Shown: positions 28,365-38,326 of the stretch, piece after piece | Numbering within the stretch: the stretch's first letter is position 1 | Layout: each line of letters begins with the position of its first letter | Assembly: GCF_015207705.1 (NCBI RefSeq) | Contig: NZ_JADEWI010000024.1 | Location: 20,552 to 84,551 of the forward strand | Source of the DNA: Nostoc sp. LEGE 06077 | Lineage (GTDB): Bacteria; Cyanobacteriota; Cyanobacteriia; Cyanobacteriales; Nostocaceae | DNA length: 64,000 bases | Reading direction: 5' to 3' | The notes under the pieces: model-generated | Seen by the model: the letters and a program-made list of their open reading frames with translations, nothing else | What the model was told of the DNA's origin: nothing | Database searches by the model: none | Program-made: the position numbers and the translations under genes

Positions 28365-30059
28365 TTATTTTTTCTTACTGCCAGCCTTGGCCGCTTTGGC
28401 TGCTTTCTTAGCAGCTTTTTCCGCAGCTATAGTATCTAATTTTGCTTGTTCTTTTTCTTCAGCGATTTTATCCAGGTAGTAGTGATAATCTCCTAAATAA
28501 ACTCGGAATTCACCATCCCGAATTTCCACAATTTTGTTAGCTACCTGAGAAATAAAATAACGGTCGTGGGAAACTACAATTGCCGTCCCATCATAGTTTT
28601 GCAGAGCTTCTTCCAACATTTCTTTTGCGGGAATATCTAGATGGTTGGTAGGCTCATCTAAAATCAGCAAATTGGCTGGACGCAAGAGCATTTTTGCCAA
28701 GGCTAAACGTGCTTTTTCTCCTCCACTTAAGGCTTCAACACATTTAAATACAGTGTCACCAGTGAATAAGAATTTGCCTAGAAGGGTGCGGACTTCTTCG
28801 TTTTTCCAGTCAGGAACTTCATCATGAATAGTCTCCATAACTGTCTTTTTCAAGTCCAAAGCTTCGGCTTGATTTTGCTCAAAGTAACCAGGAATCACAT
28901 TATGATCACCTAAGCTAACAGTACCTTCGGTGGCTGGTTCCGTACCCATAATTATTCGCAATAGGGTAGATTTTCCTGCACCGTTGGGGCCTAAAAAGGC
29001 AATGCGATCGCCTCTTTCAATCAGCAGATTCGCTCCCAGAAATAAGATTTTATCATCGTAGGTATGAGTTAAATCCTTGATGGTCACAACCTCCCGTCCA
29101 CTGCGAGGTGCTGGAGGAAACCGAAAATGCAGAGTTCTGACTCCACCAATGGGTGCTTCGATGCGCTCAATTTTGTCTAATTGTTTTTCCCGGCTTTTGG
29201 CTTGGGTACTGCGGGTAGCACTGGCGCGGAATCGATCAACAAAGGCTTGTTGTTTCTCCAGTTCTTTTTGCTGACGTTCGTAAGCACTCAGTTGTGCTGA
29301 TTGATTTTCGGCTTTTTGTTGCAAGTACGCCGTGTAGTTACCGAGGTAAGTGCTAGAAACACCACGTTCAGTTTCGACAATTTGCGTGCAGAGGCGGTCT
29401 AAAAATTCTCGGTCATGGGAAACTATCACCATCGGCGTTGTTAAGCCTTTGAGGTAAGTTTCTAGCCACTCGATGGTTTCTAAGTCTAAATGGTTTGTCG
29501 GCTCGTCTAACAGCAGTAAATCGGGTGCTTGCAGCAGAATTTTACCCAAACTCATCCGCATTTGCCAACCACCAGAGAAAGCACTGACGAGGCGATCGCC
29601 ATCTTCTTGGTCAAATCCCATCTCTGGTAAAATCTTGCCGATGCGTGCTTCTAAACCGTAACCATCCAAAGCTTCAAACTGACGCTGCAAACGATCCAAC
29701 TTGTGAATTAGTCGATCCAGTTCCTCTGGTGTCGCAGTTTGCATATCGTGTTGCACTTGCGTCAGAGATAACTGTACTTCGTTTGCTTCTTTAAATACTG
29801 TCCAAAATTCTTCTCTAACGGTGCGGCTGGGATCGACTTCAAACTCTTGATTGAGGTAAGCGATATGTAAACTAGCAGGACGAATGATTTCGCCAGCGGT
29901 AGGTTCCATTTCCCCAGAGATAATTTTCAACTGGGTAGATTTTCCCGCACCGTTAACGCCGACTAAGCCAATGCGATCGCCTGGTTTGACTTCCCAGTTG
30001 ATATCCTTGAGGACTTCGCCTGTTGGATAAATTTTACTGATATGTTCGAGTCGCAGCAT
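28365..30059 (-). CDS. ABC-F family ribosome-associated ATPase
   Basis: A 564-residue soluble protein with two ABC domains and no membrane segment. Walker A motifs are GVNGAGKST (residues 34-42) and GPNGAGKST; signatures are FSGGWQM and LSGGEKARL; Walker B ends DEPTNHLD in both halves. Between the halves lies the long helical linker (P-site tRNA interaction motif; ERQQKELEKQQAFVDRFRA) and the C-terminus is Lys/Ala-rich. ABC-F proteins enter the ribosomal E site and adjust stalled or initiating complexes. The subgroup (Uup, YheS or EttA-like) cannot be fixed here. It stands alone between gpmI and the DUF2887 gene. Confidence 0.93.
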   Translation of the reverse strand: MLRLEHISKIYPTGEVLKDINWEVKPGDRIGLVGVNGAGKSTQLKIISGEMEPTAGEIIRPASLHIAYLNQEFEVDPSRTVREEFWTVFKEANEVQLSLTQVQHDMQTATPEELDRLIHKLDRLQRQFEALDGYGLEARIGKILPEMGFDQEDGDRLVSAFSGGWQMRMSLGKILLQAPDLLLLDEPTNHLDLETIEWLETYLKGLTTPMVIVSHDREFLDRLCTQIVETERGVSSTYLGNYTAYLQQKAENQSAQLSAYERQQKELEKQQAFVDRFRASATRSTQAKSREKQLDKIERIEAPIGGVRTLHFRFPPAPRSGREVVTIKDLTHTYDDKILFLGANLLIERGDRIAFLGPNGAGKSTLLRIIMGTEPATEGTVSLGDHNVIPGYFEQNQAEALDLKKTVMETIHDEVPDWKNEEVRTLLGKFLFTGDTVFKCVEALSGGEKARLALAKMLLRPANLLILDEPTNHLDIPAKEMLEEALQNYDGTAIVVSHDRYFISQVANKIVEIRDGEFRVYLGDYHYYLDKIAEEKEQAKLDTIAAEKAAKKAAKAAKAGSKKK

Positions 30060-30192
30060 CGAGTTTCTCTCAGGTAGGAAATAGATAGTTAAGGACGAAG
30101 TACCAACACCGTGTCCAATATTAACAAAAATTAACCAAGAATTCCTCCTAGTAAGTTGTAATTAACCTCAACTACCACTGAATTTTGGTTAC

Positions 30193-30984
30193 TTACAAAT
30201 TTTGTGCAGCTTGCTTTACTTCTTCAATACTTAAACTAAGCTCCTCCGCTACTTGTTCCACTGTCAAACCTAGTTTCAAAAAGCGAGCGACCATTCTTAG
30301 CTTTTCTTGACGCTGACCTTCTTCCTTCCCTTCCTGAAAAACATCCTGAAAATATCTGGTATTTTTTAATTCACTGATGCTAAACATTTTCTCCATCTCC
30401 TCTTTAGTCATCGTGGGAAACTTGTATAACAAGATAGTCTCTATTAATTGTAATAATTGCTGTTGTTTTATTGGTGAGTTTATTTCTAATCTTGTCCTTT
30501 CTACTAACTCCCTAGCCTCTATGATTGCCGTGTCTTCAGATGTGACAATTAATTTAACAGTTGCAATGCCAATTGGTAGTGATGGTTCAGAGCTTAATTC
30601 ATCCAGATAAATACGCCTAACTCGCTGACTGATAAAAAATTCTCTGTAGTGTTTGATATCTCCTGTGTCTACACTTCTGCTTGGGTATAAAACAACAGCA
30701 CTCCAATCATTGACAGGCTGATTTTGACGCAAATATAAGCATATTTCGGCAATCAAGCGCGAATAAATCTTTGTATCTGCTTGAAACTGCACTTCCACAA
30801 AGTAAATTGGCTGATCCATTGCAACATTCGGAACAAATACACCATCAATTCTGAATGCTGTTTGTTTAATTTCAACTGACGAAAATTGGTAAATACTAGC
30901 AGTATCAGGAGAATCCCCAATCAGTTCAAAGAAGATATCGGGAAATTCTTGAAATAGGCGGTAAAATACGCTGTCTGTTTTCAC
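30193..30984 (-). CDS. DUF2887 (Rpn-like nuclease family) protein
   Basis: A 263-residue protein whose N-terminus, KTDSVFYRLFQEFPDIFFEL, is the standard opening of cyanobacterial DUF2887 proteins; for that reason I choose the GTG at 30984 over the upstream start at 31047. The body contains FRIDGVFVP and PIYFVEVQFQAD, which supply the D..ExQ pattern of a PD-(D/E)XK nuclease as in Rpn proteins. The Glu/Lys/Gln-rich end (EGKEEGQRQEKLRMVARFL) and a final helical segment are typical. Members are often tied to transposition or horizontal recombination; function of this one is unknown. The HTH-like gene lies immediately upstream. Confidence 0.85.
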   Translation of the reverse strand: MKTDSVFYRLFQEFPDIFFELIGDSPDTASIYQFSSVEIKQTAFRIDGVFVPNVAMDQPIYFVEVQFQADTKIYSRLIAEICLYLRQNQPVNDWSAVVLYPSRSVDTGDIKHYREFFISQRVRRIYLDELSSEPSLPIGIATVKLIVTSEDTAIIEARELVERTRLEINSPIKQQQLLQLIETILLYKFPTMTKEEMEKMFSISELKNTRYFQDVFQEGKEEGQRQEKLRMVARFLKLGLTVEQVAEELSLSIEEVKQAAQNL

Positions 30985-31018
30985 AGATGGATAAGACGAG
31001 ATAATTTTACATAAATAA

Positions 31019-31519
31019 TTATGTACCTGTTTGTGCTTCTTCACCATCCCGCACTTCTTGGACGCGTTCTTTCGATATCCCTAATACTCGTGATATCGGT
31101 GCTAACAAATTATCATCAATAGGTTCTCCAGCATAAATATTATTGAGTTCTGGAGGAGAAATTTTAAAAGTATCGCAGAATTTAGCAAATTCCTGATTGT
31201 TGAGGTCAAGTTCTTTTTGTCGCTCTTGTAATAACAGTGCGATCGCTCTTGTCCCATATTTAGGACGTTCACTAACTTTGATATATTTTTGTACTAAATA
31301 ATTAACCTTACTTGTATCGCCACCAGTCTTTTTTAGTAAATCACTACAAGCTTTTTTGAGAGCTTTTTTTAAAACTTCTTCTTCATTTAAAAAATAAAGA
31401 ATTTCATTCACATATTCTTGCTTAAAGAAACCAACTAAACTACCTTTATGATAAATAGGTATATAAGATGTTTCTGCATTAGATTGCCAATCTGAAGGTT
31501 CGTTACGTAGCAAGGACAT
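31019..31519 (-). CDS. Hypothetical protein with XRE-like helix-turn-helix tail
   Basis: A 166-residue soluble protein. Residues 1-70 are unrecognised, with the strand-like start SYIPIYHKGSLVGFFKQEYV. The C-terminal part (LDLNNQEFAKFCDTFKISP then NIYAGEPIDDNLLAPISRVL) has the length and hydrophobic pattern of an XRE-type helix-turn-helix, though weak. It lies 34 bases upstream of the DUF2887 gene (or overlaps it if the longer start is used), so the two are probably co-expressed and it might regulate the pair. This is inference. Confidence 0.7.
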   Translation of the reverse strand: MSLLRNEPSDWQSNAETSYIPIYHKGSLVGFFKQEYVNEILYFLNEEEVLKKALKKACSDLLKKTGGDTSKVNYLVQKYIKVSERPKYGTRAIALLLQERQKELDLNNQEFAKFCDTFKISPPELNNIYAGEPIDDNLLAPISRVLGISKERVQEVRDGEEAQTGT

Positions 31520-31607
31520 AGCTGCACCTATAAAAATTTAATGCTCACCATTTTAAAACTATTTATATGTGTGTAACTATGTATATTTGCTGAAACAAGT
31601 TCAACTT

Positions 31608-31653
31608 AAAAAACCGTCTGTGCATTAAAGATAAAAACACACCAGACGGTTTT
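31608..31653 (-). terminator. Intrinsic terminator after prfA
   Basis: In the leftward transcript a stem of 11 bp (AAAACCGTCTG against CAGACGGTTTT) with a 22-base loop is followed by six U residues. It lies 28 bases past the prfA stop and closes the ribosomal gene block. The stem is symmetric, with an A/T tract on both sides, so it could also stop rightward transcripts. Confidence 0.85.
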
Positions 31654-31680
31654 CAGTTAAATTAATTTTCAAAACCAAGG

Positions 31681-32781
31681 TTAGTTCATATTTCCAGAAG
31701 TTGCTAACTCCGCTAACCGTTCTTGCTGATCTTGAGAGATGCAAGATTGAATCACAGTCTCTAAATCACCTTCCAGAACAGGGTTTAAGGAGAAGTTTTG
31801 ACCTAAGCGGTGGTCGGTGACGCGGTTATCTTTATAGTTATAAGTGCGAATCTTTTCCGATCGCGATCCTGTACCAACTTGCGATCGCCGCATGGAAGTT
31901 ACTTCCTCTTGTTGTTCGCGTAACTTCATTTCGTACAGTTTCGCCCGCAAAATTTGCATCGCCCGTTCTTTGTTTTGCAACTGGCTGCGTTCTTCTGTAC
32001 AGAAAATTCGTATTCCTGTTGGTTTGTGCATTAAGTCAACGGCTGTTTCCACCTTGTTGACGTTTTGTCCACCAGCACCGCCAGAACGAGCCGTGGTCAT
32101 TTCAATATCTTTGGGGTCAATGTGAATTTCCACCTCATCCACTTCTGGCATAATTGCGATCGTGGCTGTAGATGTGTGAACCCGTCCACCAGCCTCGGTG
32201 ACTGGTACACGCTGTACGCGATGCACTCCAGCTTCAAACTTTAACTGGCTGTAAACGTTGTCACCTTTAATTTCTAAAATGACTTCTTTCCAACCGCCCA
32301 TTTCTCCCAAAGATTCACTGACTAGGGAAACTTTCCAACCTTGAGTTTGAGCATAACGAGTATACATCCGCATCAAGTCGCCAGCCCAGATACTCGCTTC
32401 ATCACCACCAGTTCCAGCACGAATTTCCAACATGATATTCTTTTCATCATTGGGATCGCGGGGGAGTAATAATACTTTTAAGCGAGCTTCTAAGTATGCT
32501 ATTTTTTCTTCTAATTCACTAACTTCCACTGCGGCCATTTCTTGCATTTCTGGGTCACTGGCGGCTTCTTTATAAACCTGACGCGCTCCAATTAAGTCTT
32601 CTTGGGCTATTTTCCAAGTTTCATAGGTATTCACTACCTCTTCCAAAGAAGAACGAGCCTTAGCTATTTGTTGATACTCATCTGGGTTTTTTGCGGTATC
32701 TGGGTCAGCAAGGCGGCGTGTCAGTTCATTAAAGGTTTGTTCAACAGATTTTAATTTCTCCAGCAGGTATGTTTCAGCCAT
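31681..32781 (-). CDS. prfA: Peptide chain release factor 1
   Basis: Recognises UAA and UAG and triggers peptide release. The GGQ catalytic motif lies in [17 protein letters not shown] near residue 230; the stop-codon recognition loop P(x)T is seen in [14 protein letters not shown] (PVT). The length of 366 residues is normal. Start ATG 32781 gives [14 protein letters not shown]; the frame opens upstream at 32808 but the family starts here. It is the last gene of the block, 93 bases after rpmE. A prmC methylase gene is not adjacent. Confidence 0.96.
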   Translation of the reverse strand: MAETYLLEKLKSVEQTFNELTRRLADPDTAKNPDEYQQIAKARSSLEEVVNTYETWKIAQEDLIGARQVYKEAASDPEMQEMAAVEVSELEEKIAYLEARLKVLLLPRDPNDEKNIMLEIRAGTGGDEASIWAGDLMRMYTRYAQTQGWKVSLVSESLGEMGGWKEVILEIKGDNVYSQLKFEAGVHRVQRVPVTEAGGRVHTSTATIAIMPEVDEVEIHIDPKDIEMTTARSGGAGGQNVNKVETAVDLMHKPTGIRIFCTEERSQLQNKERAMQILRAKLYEMKLREQQEEVTSMRRSQVGTGSRSEKIRTYNYKDNRVTDHRLGQNFSLNPVLEGDLETVIQSCISQDQQERLAELATSGNMN

Positions 32782-32874
32782 AAAAGCGATCGCTCCTTCA
32801 AATAACAACTTGGCTCAAAAAATGACAATCGACCCAGCATTCGCAGGGTCGTCGTTAACAGCAGAGCCAAACCG

Positions 32875-33114
32875 CTACTTTTTCTTTTTGTCGCCGGAGC
32901 CTTGCTCGCTTGATTTGCCGTATTTCCGCAGGAAGCGTTCTACGCGACCTTCGGTATCGATAATCTTTTGAGTACCAGTATAAAAAGGGTGATTTCCAGA
33001 CCAAACGTCTACGTGCAATTCTGGCTTGGTAGAACCAATAGTCATAACGACTTTACCGTTGCAGTAAACTTTAGCATCTGGATACCACTGGGGATGAATA
33101 TCAGGTTTAGCCAT
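32875..33114 (-). CDS. rpmE: 50S ribosomal protein bL31
   Basis: A 79-residue large-subunit protein that bridges the central protuberance to the small subunit. It opens MAKPDIHPQWYPDAKVYCNGK, with one Cys kept, while the later CxxC of the zinc-binding type is replaced by VWSGNHPFYTG; it is therefore the non-zinc form. It has a Lys-rich end. Start is ATG 33114 with no need for the upstream open frame to 33186. Confidence 0.94.
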   Translation of the reverse strand: MAKPDIHPQWYPDAKVYCNGKVVMTIGSTKPELHVDVWSGNHPFYTGTQKIIDTEGRVERFLRKYGKSSEQGSGDKKKK

Positions 33115-33237
33115 TGTTCCTTTTGTGGTGAATCTATATAAATTATAACTTTCTGATGTGGTTAAAGATGCGGGTGAAGAAGTCAAAAGATAAAACGCTG
33201 CTGACTTTTGACTTTTCCGTACCCAAAATCCAGTAAC

Positions 33238-33654
33238 TTATCGTTTTGAGTATTGAGGAGCTTTCCGAGCTTTGTGCAAACCGTATTTTTTGCGCTCTTT
33301 GGCTCGCGGATCACGGGTGAGATAACCTTCGGTTTTCAAAGGTGAGCGATTTTCTGGGTCTAGTTGGCACAAGGCACGGGCAACACCCAAACGGATCGAA
33401 TCAGCTTGACCCGTCAAACCACCGCCTTCAGCTTTGACCAAGATGTCATATTCGCTTTCTAAGCCTAATGTTTCTAGGGGCGCTTTAATGACTCCCAAGT
33501 AATTCGCATTGAATTGGAAGTATAAATCCCCTGACTTGCCATTGACTGTCAATTGACCGCTACCAGGCACCAGACGTACTCGTGCGACTGCGGATTTACG
33601 GCGGCCAGTACCCCAGTAAACGGCACGACCGCTATTGGCTTCTGCTACTACCAT
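33238..33654 (-). CDS. rpsI: 30S ribosomal protein uS9
   Basis: A 138-residue small-subunit protein whose C-terminal tail reaches the P-site tRNA. It shows [16 protein letters not shown] near the start and ends [11 protein letters not shown], the standard SKR tail. Its ATG overlaps the rplM stop by one base (TAATG), so the two are translationally coupled as is usual for this pair. Confidence 0.97.
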   Translation of the reverse strand: MVVAEANSGRAVYWGTGRRKSAVARVRLVPGSGQLTVNGKSGDLYFQFNANYLGVIKAPLETLGLESEYDILVKAEGGGLTGQADSIRLGVARALCQLDPENRSPLKTEGYLTRDPRAKERKKYGLHKARKAPQYSKR

Positions 33655-34109
33655 TAACTTTCTTCTCCAGGAATTGTACTAATCTTTAATTCTTTAGGTT
33701 GTTGAGCTTCGTGGGGATGTGTCGGCCCAGCATAAACTTTGAGCTTGGTAAACAACTGTCTACCCAAGCTATTTTTAGGTAGCATACCTTTAATTGCTTG
33801 TTCTATAATCCTTTCGGGTACGCGCTGTTGCAGCTTGGCAAAAGTTTCGGTCTTCATCCCACCAGGACGACCAGAATGGCGGCGATAAAGTTTTTGAGTC
33901 CGTTTTTTACCTGTGACTGCAATTTTCTCGGCGTTAATCACAATCACAAAGTCACCAGTGTCCATGTGAGGTGTATATTCAGGTTTCTTTTTGCCGCGGA
34001 GAATCATAGCGATTTCGGTAGCGAGGCGGCCGAGACGTTGGTCGGTAGCATCTACTACGTACCAATCATGCTCAAGTGAAGCTTGAGGCGGAAGGTAGGT
34101 TTTACTCAT
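33654..34109 (-). CDS. rplM: 50S ribosomal protein uL13
   Basis: An early-assembly large-subunit protein of 151 residues. Diagnostic parts are [30 protein letters not shown] and [19 protein letters not shown]. It overlaps rpsI by one base. Upstream is a heptamer repeat cluster that separates it from truA. Confidence 0.97.
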   Translation of the reverse strand: MSKTYLPPQASLEHDWYVVDATDQRLGRLATEIAMILRGKKKPEYTPHMDTGDFVIVINAEKIAVTGKKRTQKLYRRHSGRPGGMKTETFAKLQQRVPERIIEQAIKGMLPKNSLGRQLFTKLKVYAGPTHPHEAQQPKELKISTIPGEES

Positions 34110-34111
34110 TT

Positions 34112-34180
34112 TTGTTTGTCCTTTGTAATTTGTCCTTTGTCATTAGTCATTACTAATGACCAATGACTAATGACTAAAAA
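34112..34180. repeat. Heptamer repeats between truA and rplM, with reversal
   Basis: Units of the form TTTGTCC / TTTGTCA / TTAGTCA run from 34112 and then flip to AATGACC / AATGACT up to the truA stop codon. GTCATTAGT and ACTAATGAC near the middle are reverse complements, so the RNA could fold. The last sense codons and stop of truA lie inside the array. Confidence 0.75.
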
Positions 34181-34995
34181 CTAAATTTTGGCTGCGTATC
34201 ATACCAAACATCGCCAGAAAAAGGAAAATCAGGATAGCCGACTCGCAACAAGCACAAACCTTGAGCGGGGGCGGCGTATTTTACTTCTTCTCGGCGCTCT
34301 TCTTGCCAAATTTCCGTGAAATTAGCAAGTGTTCGCTGTCCAGCGCCTACTTGTACTAGCATCCCTACTAGTAACCTAACCATGCCATATAAAAATCCAT
34401 CGGCTTGGATTTCAATATGAATCAATGAGCCGTTGCGATCGCATTCTGCGGCTTGTACCTCTACCCAAGAATGCGATCGCTTGGAACCTGCACGGTGAAA
34501 GGCTGCCAAATGATGCTTACCCAGCAGAGGTTTCATGGCAGACTGGATTAAAAATTCATCCAGCGGCTCATGATAATAATGCCAACTGAAGGGCTTAACG
34601 AACAAATTGGGTCGTTTCTCAGTGTATATCGTGTAGCGGTATCGCCGATAAGCTGCGCTAAAACGAGCGTGCCAGGCGTTACTTACGGCTGCTGAAGCTC
34701 TGATGATAATGTCTGGCGGCAGATAACTATTGAGAACGGTTGCCCATTTGTGAGGCGGAATTAAACCTGTAGCATCGAAATGGGCTACTTGTGCAGCAGC
34801 ATGAACTCCAGCATCAGTACGTCCTGCACCATGCAGTGTCACATGATAACCAAGAATACTCGCGATCGCTGTTTCGATTTCTTCTTGAACTGTCCGCTGT
34901 GCCTTTTGCCGTTGCCAGCCATGAAAATGAGTTCCTAGGTATTGAATTACCAAGGCTACTCTTTGAGTTTGTTTAGGCTGGCTAATTTCTTGCAT
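34174..34995 (-). CDS. truA: tRNA pseudouridine38-40 synthase TruA
   Basis: Modifies uridines 38, 39 and 40 in the tRNA anticodon arm. The catalytic Asp is in GAGRTDAGVHA; GTHFHGWQRQ and the later HYYHEPL and GFLYGMVRLLVG are also typical. At 273 residues it is normal in size. The extreme C-terminus (KFSF) and stop codon are encoded at the edge of a heptamer repeat array. It sits between rplQ and rplM, the usual cyanobacterial place. Confidence 0.96.
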   Translation of the reverse strand: MQEISQPKQTQRVALVIQYLGTHFHGWQRQKAQRTVQEEIETAIASILGYHVTLHGAGRTDAGVHAAAQVAHFDATGLIPPHKWATVLNSYLPPDIIIRASAAVSNAWHARFSAAYRRYRYTIYTEKRPNLFVKPFSWHYYHEPLDEFLIQSAMKPLLGKHHLAAFHRAGSKRSHSWVEVQAAECDRNGSLIHIEIQADGFLYGMVRLLVGMLVQVGAGQRTLANFTEIWQEERREEVKYAAPAQGLCLLRVGYPDFPFSGDVWYDTQPKFSF

Positions 34996-35008
34996 ACAAA
35001 TTTTGTGT

Positions 35009-35054
35009 CATTCGTCATTCGTCTAAATAATTTTGACTTTTGACTTTTGACTTA
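35009..35054. repeat. Heptamer repeats between rplQ and truA
   Basis: CATTCGT units are followed by TTTTGAC units (three in register) just before the rplQ stop. It is the same class of STRR sequence as in the other gaps of this block. Confidence 0.65.
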
Positions 35055-35055
35055 C

Positions 35056-35406
35056 TTACACCAGTTCAATAATTGCCATTTCCGCATGATCTCCACGCCG
35101 AGGTACAGTATGCAGAATGCGGGTGTAACCACCACTGCGATTACCATACCGAGTAGGAGCTTGCTCAAACAAAGCATGAACCAGTTGTTTATCGTATATG
35201 TAACCTAAAGCTGCCCGACGTGATGCTAAAGAGCCGTCTTTAGCTAAGGTAATCATTTTATCTACTTCACTTCGCAGGGCTTTCGCTCTAATCAAAGTGG
35301 TGGTAATTCGACCATGACGAATTAGCTCAGTGGCTAAGGTACGCAGGAGAGCGCGACGCTGGTCAGCTGGTTTACCAAGTTTTTTAACCCGACAACGGTG
35401 ACGCAT
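35056..35406 (-). CDS. rplQ: 50S ribosomal protein bL17
   Basis: A 116-residue protein near the peptide exit. It starts [20 protein letters not shown] and contains [18 protein letters not shown], typical of L17. It follows rpoA by 33 bases, the usual alpha-operon order. Confidence 0.97.
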   Translation of the reverse strand: MRHRCRVKKLGKPADQRRALLRTLATELIRHGRITTTLIRAKALRSEVDKMITLAKDGSLASRRAALGYIYDKQLVHALFEQAPTRYGNRSGGYTRILHTVPRRGDHAEMAIIELV

Positions 35407-35439
35407 AATAGTGGACTATGAACTATGAAAGGTTTTGCT

Positions 35440-36387
35440 TTAGTTGTGTTTGGAGCTTCTTTCTTGCGGTAGGGTAATCCCCAAACGTCGTTGCAGGGCT
35501 TCTACAACCTCTTCCGCTGATTTTTGACCAAAGTTTTTAATTTCTAACAGATCTTCTTGGGTAAAATCCAATAAATCTGCCACAGAATTAACTTGTGCGC
35601 GTTTGAGACAGTTATATGCGCGCACAGAAAGTTGCAATTCTTCGATGGGGATCTGAGCGGTTGGGTCGTCTGGAATATCCGAACCAATATCTGTTGGTTC
35701 TAAAGAAATATCTTTCAGCGGGTTGAATAAATCTACCAGAATACTGGCTGCTGAAGATAGTGCTTCTTGAGGAGAGAGACTGCCATTTGTCCAAACTTCT
35801 AATAACAGTCTGTCTTTTGTAATTGAGCCATCTACCCGTGCTTCTTCAACACTGTAGTTAACTTTTCGCACTGGCATAAATACCGAGTCGATTTGCAAGA
35901 AGTCCAAAGATGTAGCTTCTTCTCTTCCTCGTTCTACAGTGCGATAACCCTTGCCTCGTTCGATCCGAAATTCCATTTCCAGCTTACCGCCCTCAGCCAG
36001 GGTAGCAACATATTGGGTAGGATCAACGACTTCTACTTCACTAGGTAAATCAAAATGGGCTGCTGTCACTGTTGCTGGCCCAGTAACAAGCAATCTGCCA
36101 ATTTGGGCTTGGGAAGAATAGCTTTTGAGAATAACTTCTTTCATTCTCATCAAGATTTCTAGCACGTCTTCCCGCACACCAGGAACTGTGGCAAACTCGT
36201 GTGTTACACCCGCAATTCGTACTGCGGTAACAGCTGTTCCTTCCAAATTTGACAGTAACACCCGTCTGAGTGCATTACCAACAGTTGTGCCTTGACCACG
36301 CTCTAGGGGTTCTAAGACAAACTTACTGTAATGGCTCCGACTTTCCTCTGTACTAGACTCTACACATTCAATTTGAAACTGCGCCAC
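35440..36387 (-). CDS. rpoA: DNA-directed RNA polymerase subunit alpha
   Basis: A 315-residue subunit with an N-terminal dimerisation domain (ERGQGTTVGNALRRVLLSN, residues 30-50) and a C-terminal domain (from about 245) with LSVRAYNCLKRAQVNSV and IKNFGQKSAEEV that contacts UP elements and activators. Start is the GTG at 36387 (VAQFQIECVESS), preceded by AGGGAGG; the frame opens upstream at 36474 but family members begin at AQFQIEC. A long 310-base gap before it suggests an extra promoter. Confidence 0.96.
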   Translation of the reverse strand: MAQFQIECVESSTEESRSHYSKFVLEPLERGQGTTVGNALRRVLLSNLEGTAVTAVRIAGVTHEFATVPGVREDVLEILMRMKEVILKSYSSQAQIGRLLVTGPATVTAAHFDLPSEVEVVDPTQYVATLAEGGKLEMEFRIERGKGYRTVERGREEATSLDFLQIDSVFMPVRKVNYSVEEARVDGSITKDRLLLEVWTNGSLSPQEALSSAASILVDLFNPLKDISLEPTDIGSDIPDDPTAQIPIEELQLSVRAYNCLKRAQVNSVADLLDFTQEDLLEIKNFGQKSAEEVVEALQRRLGITLPQERSSKHN

Positions 36388-36697
36388 GGAGTAGCCTCCC
36401 TTGATTAAGGTGCTGCTAGCAATTAATTGCCTATTCAATTTACTTTTGCCCTGAACTTTCTTCAGGTTGATCAAACTGCCAAAATCCCAGGCTGTATCGG
36501 ATCTCCTGATTCAGGGGCGATTATCCATATATATGGCGTTTTAGAAAGTACAGTAGCTCTCCCCCTGAGAAGAGCTAACTGGCTTTTTAACGCCTAAGCC
36601 ATCAGAAGTTATTTAGTATTCACATCAAAGCCTGAGTAGCTATTTAGATGTGAATTTTTGATTAAACTTCTTGTCTTTGTTTCCTTACAGGTTCTAT
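36388..36697 (-). other. Leader region between rpsK and rpoA
   Basis: A 310-base non-coding gap inside the otherwise compact block. In it lies a 9-bp inverted repeat (ATTCACATC at 36618-36626 and GATGTGAAT at 36647-36655, loop 20) without a U-run on the leftward transcript. It may hold a promoter or control element for rpoA-rplQ (inference). No small gene is visible. Confidence 0.5.
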
Positions 36698-37093
36698 CTA
36701 GACTCGGCGGCGCTTTGGTGGACGGCAACCATTATGAGGAATTGGAGTAATATCCCGAATAAGTGTAATTTCCAGTCCTGCTCCTTGAAGGGCGCGAATT
36801 GCAGTTTCTCTACCTGCACCAGGGCCACTGACCATCACTTCAATTTGACGCATTCCTTGATCAATAGCTCGGCGGGCAGCACTTTCCGCTGCGGTTTGTG
36901 CGGCAAAGGGAGTTCCCTTTTTAGCTCCCTTAAAACCACTGGAACCTGCACTTGCCCAGGAAATGACATCACCATTTTGATCGGTGATGGTGACAATGCT
37001 ATTGTTGAAAGTAGATTGGATATAAGCAAGTCCGTTGGGTACGTTCCGCTTTTGCTTTTTACTCCCAGTTTTTTTAGTTGGTTGTCTCGCCAT
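36698..37093 (-). CDS. rpsK: 30S ribosomal protein uS11
   Basis: A 131-residue platform protein of the small subunit. Typical segments are [20 protein letters not shown]-equivalent [17 protein letters not shown] and the ending [19 protein letters not shown]. It follows rpsM by 54 bases. Confidence 0.97.
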   Translation of the reverse strand: MARQPTKKTGSKKQKRNVPNGLAYIQSTFNNSIVTITDQNGDVISWASAGSSGFKGAKKGTPFAAQTAAESAARRAIDQGMRQIEVMVSGPGAGRETAIRALQGAGLEITLIRDITPIPHNGCRPPKRRRV

Positions 37094-37147
37094 ATTTGTT
37101 TAGTTAATTTAAGGGAAAACTTGCTCAGATGAGCAAGCAATGAACAA

Positions 37148-37528
37148 TTATTTGCCAGGAGCCTTTTTCTTACCAGCCACTGTCTGCCTTCTCCCACGAC
37201 GGGTTCTAGCATTAGTACGAGTTCTTTGCCCCCTGACTGGTAAACCCATCCGATGTCGGCGACCTCTGTAGGTACCAATATCAATTAAGCGCTTGATGTT
37301 CATGCCTTCCAAGCGCCGCAAGTCACCTTCTACTTGATAGTTACTTTCTATTTCTGCACGTAGGGTTGCGACATCGGCATCACTTAAGTCTTTAACGCGG
37401 GTGTCGGGATTGACACCTGTAGCCGCAAGAATTTCCTGCGACCTTGATAACCCAATTCCATAAATGTAAGTCAGACCAATCTCAACGCGCTTATCGCGTG
37501 GCAGGTCTACGCCGGCAATACGTGCCAC
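37148..37528 (-). CDS. rpsM: 30S ribosomal protein uS13
   Basis: A 126-residue head protein of the small subunit that contacts P-site tRNA and uL5. It begins at a GTG ([14 protein letters not shown]) preceded by GGGAGAG; the open frame upstream to 37636 is not conserved-looking. [12 protein letters not shown] and the tail [19 protein letters not shown] are typical. Confidence 0.96.
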   Translation of the reverse strand: MARIAGVDLPRDKRVEIGLTYIYGIGLSRSQEILAATGVNPDTRVKDLSDADVATLRAEIESNYQVEGDLRRLEGMNIKRLIDIGTYRGRRHRMGLPVRGQRTRTNARTRRGRRQTVAGKKKAPGK

Positions 37529-37648
37529 AATGAATCTCTCCCTGTTGTTCTCGCAATTTCTCTTAGCTAAGATGTGGTTGATAGTCCACATCTGGAATTT
37601 TTGTGGTGATTTTTCCCAGTCACGATTAACTCCCAAATGTTGAGAGTG

Positions 37649-37762
37649 TTATCCTTGACGTTGTTTGTGTTTGGGGTTGGAGCAAATCACCATAACGCGA
37701 CCACGACGGCGAATCACGTTACACTTTTCACAAATTTTTTTGACAGAGGCTCGGACTTTCAT
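37649..37762 (-). CDS. rpmJ: 50S ribosomal protein bL36
   Basis: A 37-residue zinc-ribbon protein: [20 protein letters not shown], then [17 protein letters not shown]. The zinc ligands are the Cys pair CEKC and the later C and H of CSNPKH. It lies between infA and rpsM, the universal place. Confidence 0.97.
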   Translation of the reverse strand: MKVRASVKKICEKCNVIRRRGRVMVICSNPKHKQRQG

Positions 37763-37896
37763 GCCTTTCGTAATTGACTCCAAATATAAAATTATAGCAT
37801 TTCTGGAAAAATATTACAGTTAAGTAAATGAGAACCCCCAACAAGTTGATTTTATGGTACGATCCTTCACATATAACTAATTTTTTCTGGATTTAA

Positions 37897-38121
37897 TTAT
37901 TTTTTCCGCAATCTATAGGTAATTCGGCCTTTTGTCAGGTCGTAGGGAGTTAATTCAACCTTGACGCGATCGCCTGGCAAAATCTTGATGTAGTTGCGGC
38001 GAATCTTTCCAGAAATGTGTGCTAGTACATTAAAACCATTGTCCAAATCAACGCGAAACATCGCGTTTGGTAAGGACTCAGTAACTGTACCTTCCATTTC
38101 AATCAAATCTTGCTTAGACAA
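37897..38121 (-). CDS. infA: Translation initiation factor IF-1
   Basis: A 74-residue OB-fold factor that occupies the A site during initiation. It reads [20 protein letters not shown] and [20 protein letters not shown]. The start codon is TTG, with GAGGAA eight bases upstream; a rare start may limit its own synthesis. It follows adk after 205 bases and precedes rpmJ by 134. Confidence 0.96.
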
Positions 38122-38326
38122 TTTTTTTGTTCCTCAACTCAACAATTTTCCGTTCAATTGCAGCAGCATTAATCTGCAACTGAACACAATTAGAGAAATA
38201 TATCAACAACTTATTAATATATCTTAGCTAAAATTGATCTGCATTCTGTTTTAAAAGGGGAGCGAGGAATTGGGAGTAGTGGTTGGTAAATACGATACTG
38301 CCCAATTACTACTCCTGAATCTTCGG

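Noticed and set aside
35612..35794. Frames antisense or alternative to rpoA and other ribosomal genes
   Set aside because: They are out-of-frame shadows of highly conserved genes.
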